The translations under genes were made by a program, and so were the position numbers. 5,993 nucleotides of DNA, taken from Solirubrobacterales bacterium (lineage in GTDB: Bacteria; Actinomycetota; Thermoleophilia; Solirubrobacterales; Solirubrobacteraceae). The stretch's first letter is position 1; each line of letters begins with the position of its first letter. Positions 5,226 to 5,993 of the stretch are shown one piece after another. The notes beneath the pieces are model-generated. The model was not told the DNA's origin. It ran no database searches and saw only the letters and a list, made by a program, of their open reading frames with translations. Location: the NCBI GenBank assembly GCA_003157595.1, contig PMKB01000265.1:1-5993 (forward strand), in the 5' to 3' direction.

Positions 5226-5930
5226 GTGACCGCGTCACCGCGCAACGGGCAGAGCGACACAGAGTCGTCGTCTGCGGTTCGCTCCGGGGGTGAGGTGAAG
5301 GAGCGCCTGTCCGCCGAGCGCACCGGGCGAGCGTTTCTCGTGCTGCGCGACGACGCCGAGCAGCAGCGCATCGTCTCACTCGACGGAGAGGCCAAGCCGC
5401 GTGTCACTGTGGGGCGAAGCGATCGCGCCGACGTCGCGATCTCCTGGGACGGCGAGGTCTCCCGCCTGCACGCGGAGATCGAGTGCGCCGCGGGGGAGTG
5501 GATCGTTCACGATGACGGTCTCTCGAGCAACGGCACGTTCGTCAACGGGCAGCGCATCGCGGGTCGCCGTCGCCTCACCGACGGCGACGCGATCCGGGTC
5601 GGTGCGACGGTCGTGCTCTTCCGCAACCCGCGAGCAGCGCCGGCGCCGACGCTGCGCGGGTCCGTAGGCGTGACGCTCGAGCAGCTCAGCGACAGCCAGC
5701 GCCGCGTGCTGGGTGCGCTCTGCCGCCCATACGCAGGATCGCTGCACCTCGCCTCGCCGGCCAGCAACCTGCAGATCAGCGAGGAGCTCTTCCTCAGTGT
5801 CGATGCCGTCAAGGCGAACCTGCGCGCGATGTATCAGCTGTTCGGCGTCGCACGCCTGCCGCAGAACCAGAAACGCGCGCAGCTCGCCGAGCGAGCGATC
5901 ACGTGGGGTTTGGTCGGGGTCGAGCGCTAG
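5226..5930 (+). CDS. FHA-domain protein with C-terminal LuxR-like helix-turn-helix
   Basis: The product is 234 residues with no signal peptide or membrane segment, so it is cytoplasmic. Residues 1-34 are polar and probably disordered. Residues about 35-133 form a forkhead-associated domain, which binds phosphothreonine peptides made by Ser/Thr kinases. The binding residues are intact: G63-R64-S65, S79-R80-x-H82 and S101-N102-G103-T104, followed by FVNG and the DGDAIRVG strand. Residues about 150-234 resemble a LuxR/GerE-type helix-turn-helix: LSDSQRRVLGALCRPY, then NLQISEELFLSVDAVKANLR (181-200), then MYQLFGV and LPQNQKRAQLAERAI. The spacer between its first helix and the helix-turn-helix is longer than in standard LuxR domains. 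It is likely a phosphorylation-controlled DNA-binding regulator, although binding has not been shown. The GTG at 5226 was chosen for its promoter context; an in-frame GTG at 5295 would still keep the whole FHA domain. Confidence 0.85.
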   Translation: MTASPRNGQSDTESSSAVRSGGEVKERLSAERTGRAFLVLRDDAEQQRIVSLDGEAKPRVTVGRSDRADVAISWDGEVSRLHAEIECAAGEWIVHDDGLSSNGTFVNGQRIAGRRRLTDGDAIRVGATVVLFRNPRAAPAPTLRGSVGVTLEQLSDSQRRVLGALCRPYAGSLHLASPASNLQISEELFLSVDAVKANLRAMYQLFGVARLPQNQKRAQLAERAITWGLVGVER

Positions 5931-5939
5931 GCGGGCGGT

Positions 5940-5956
5940 CCGCAGCGATGCTGCGG
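5940..5956. other. Perfect 7-bp inverted repeat around a start codon
   Basis: CCGCAGC (5940..5946) and GCTGCGG (5950..5956) are exact reverse complements separated by GAT. The stem would be all strong pairs except one A-T, and the ATG of the downstream partial ORF (5948..5950) lies in the loop and loop-closing base. No T-run follows, so a standard intrinsic terminator for the FHA gene is not supported. It could affect translation of the next gene, but short GC-rich palindromes arise easily at this base composition. Confidence 0.3.
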
Positions 5957-5993
5957 CACGGTCTGCCGGCGGCGATGCTCGCGGTCGCGCTGC
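5948..5993 (+). CDS. Start of an ORF with a signal-peptide-like N-terminus (cut by window edge)
   Basis: An ATG at 5948, 17 nt after the FHA gene stop, opens a frame that remains open to the window end. The 15 visible residues (MLRHGLPAAMLAVAL) show a positively charged start followed by a hydrophobic stretch, typical of a signal peptide or membrane anchor. There is no convincing Shine-Dalgarno; GGGCGG at 5932..5937 is the closest purine-rich stretch. Same-strand position and short spacing suggest it could be co-transcribed with the FHA gene. Too little is visible to name a product. Confidence 0.4.
   Translation, partial: MLRHGLPAAMLAVAL

Overview
The window looks like chromosomal DNA from a very high-GC actinobacterium. 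It most resembles class Thermoleophilia (Solirubrobacter/Conexibacter-type relatives). This rests on the base composition, the frequent GTG starts, and the C-terminal domain of the exported protein at 3074..5182. I associate that domain from memory with exported proteins of Solirubrobacterales; no database search was possible.

Left part (1..2774, minus strand): a high-affinity potassium-importing P-type ATPase operon, read right to left. It starts with a 28-codon single-membrane-segment ORF (2688..2774), followed by kdpF, kdpA, kdpC and the first 44 codons of kdpB, which runs off the left edge. The genes are packed with ATGA or TGATG overlaps or gaps of a few bases. The order is F-A-C-B rather than the canonical F-A-B-C, because kdpC directly overlaps kdpA and kdpB comes last. 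No kdpD or kdpE sensor/regulator gene lies inside the window.

Middle (about 2775..2855): a short divergent intergenic region of roughly 80 bp. It probably carries the promoters of the kdp operon and of the rightward genes, but it is too short for a large riboswitch.

Right part (2856..5993, plus strand): a small S4-domain RNA-binding protein overlaps by ATGA a 702-residue exported protein. That protein has a signal peptide, a short collagen-like stretch, a seven-repeat Vgb-like beta-propeller, a Thr/Ser/Pro linker, a fibronectin-III-like domain and a FecR-like C-terminal region interrupted by a lysine-rich segment. After a 43-bp gap with a promoter-like sequence comes a cytoplasmic FHA-domain protein with a C-terminal LuxR-like helix-turn-helix, a candidate phosphothreonine-dependent regulator. 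A further ORF with a signal-peptide-like start begins at 5948 and leaves the window.

The kdp genes form one functional unit (ATP-driven K+ uptake under K+ limitation). The plus-strand genes have no evident functional link to potassium transport. No mobile element, CRISPR array, tRNA or rRNA was seen.
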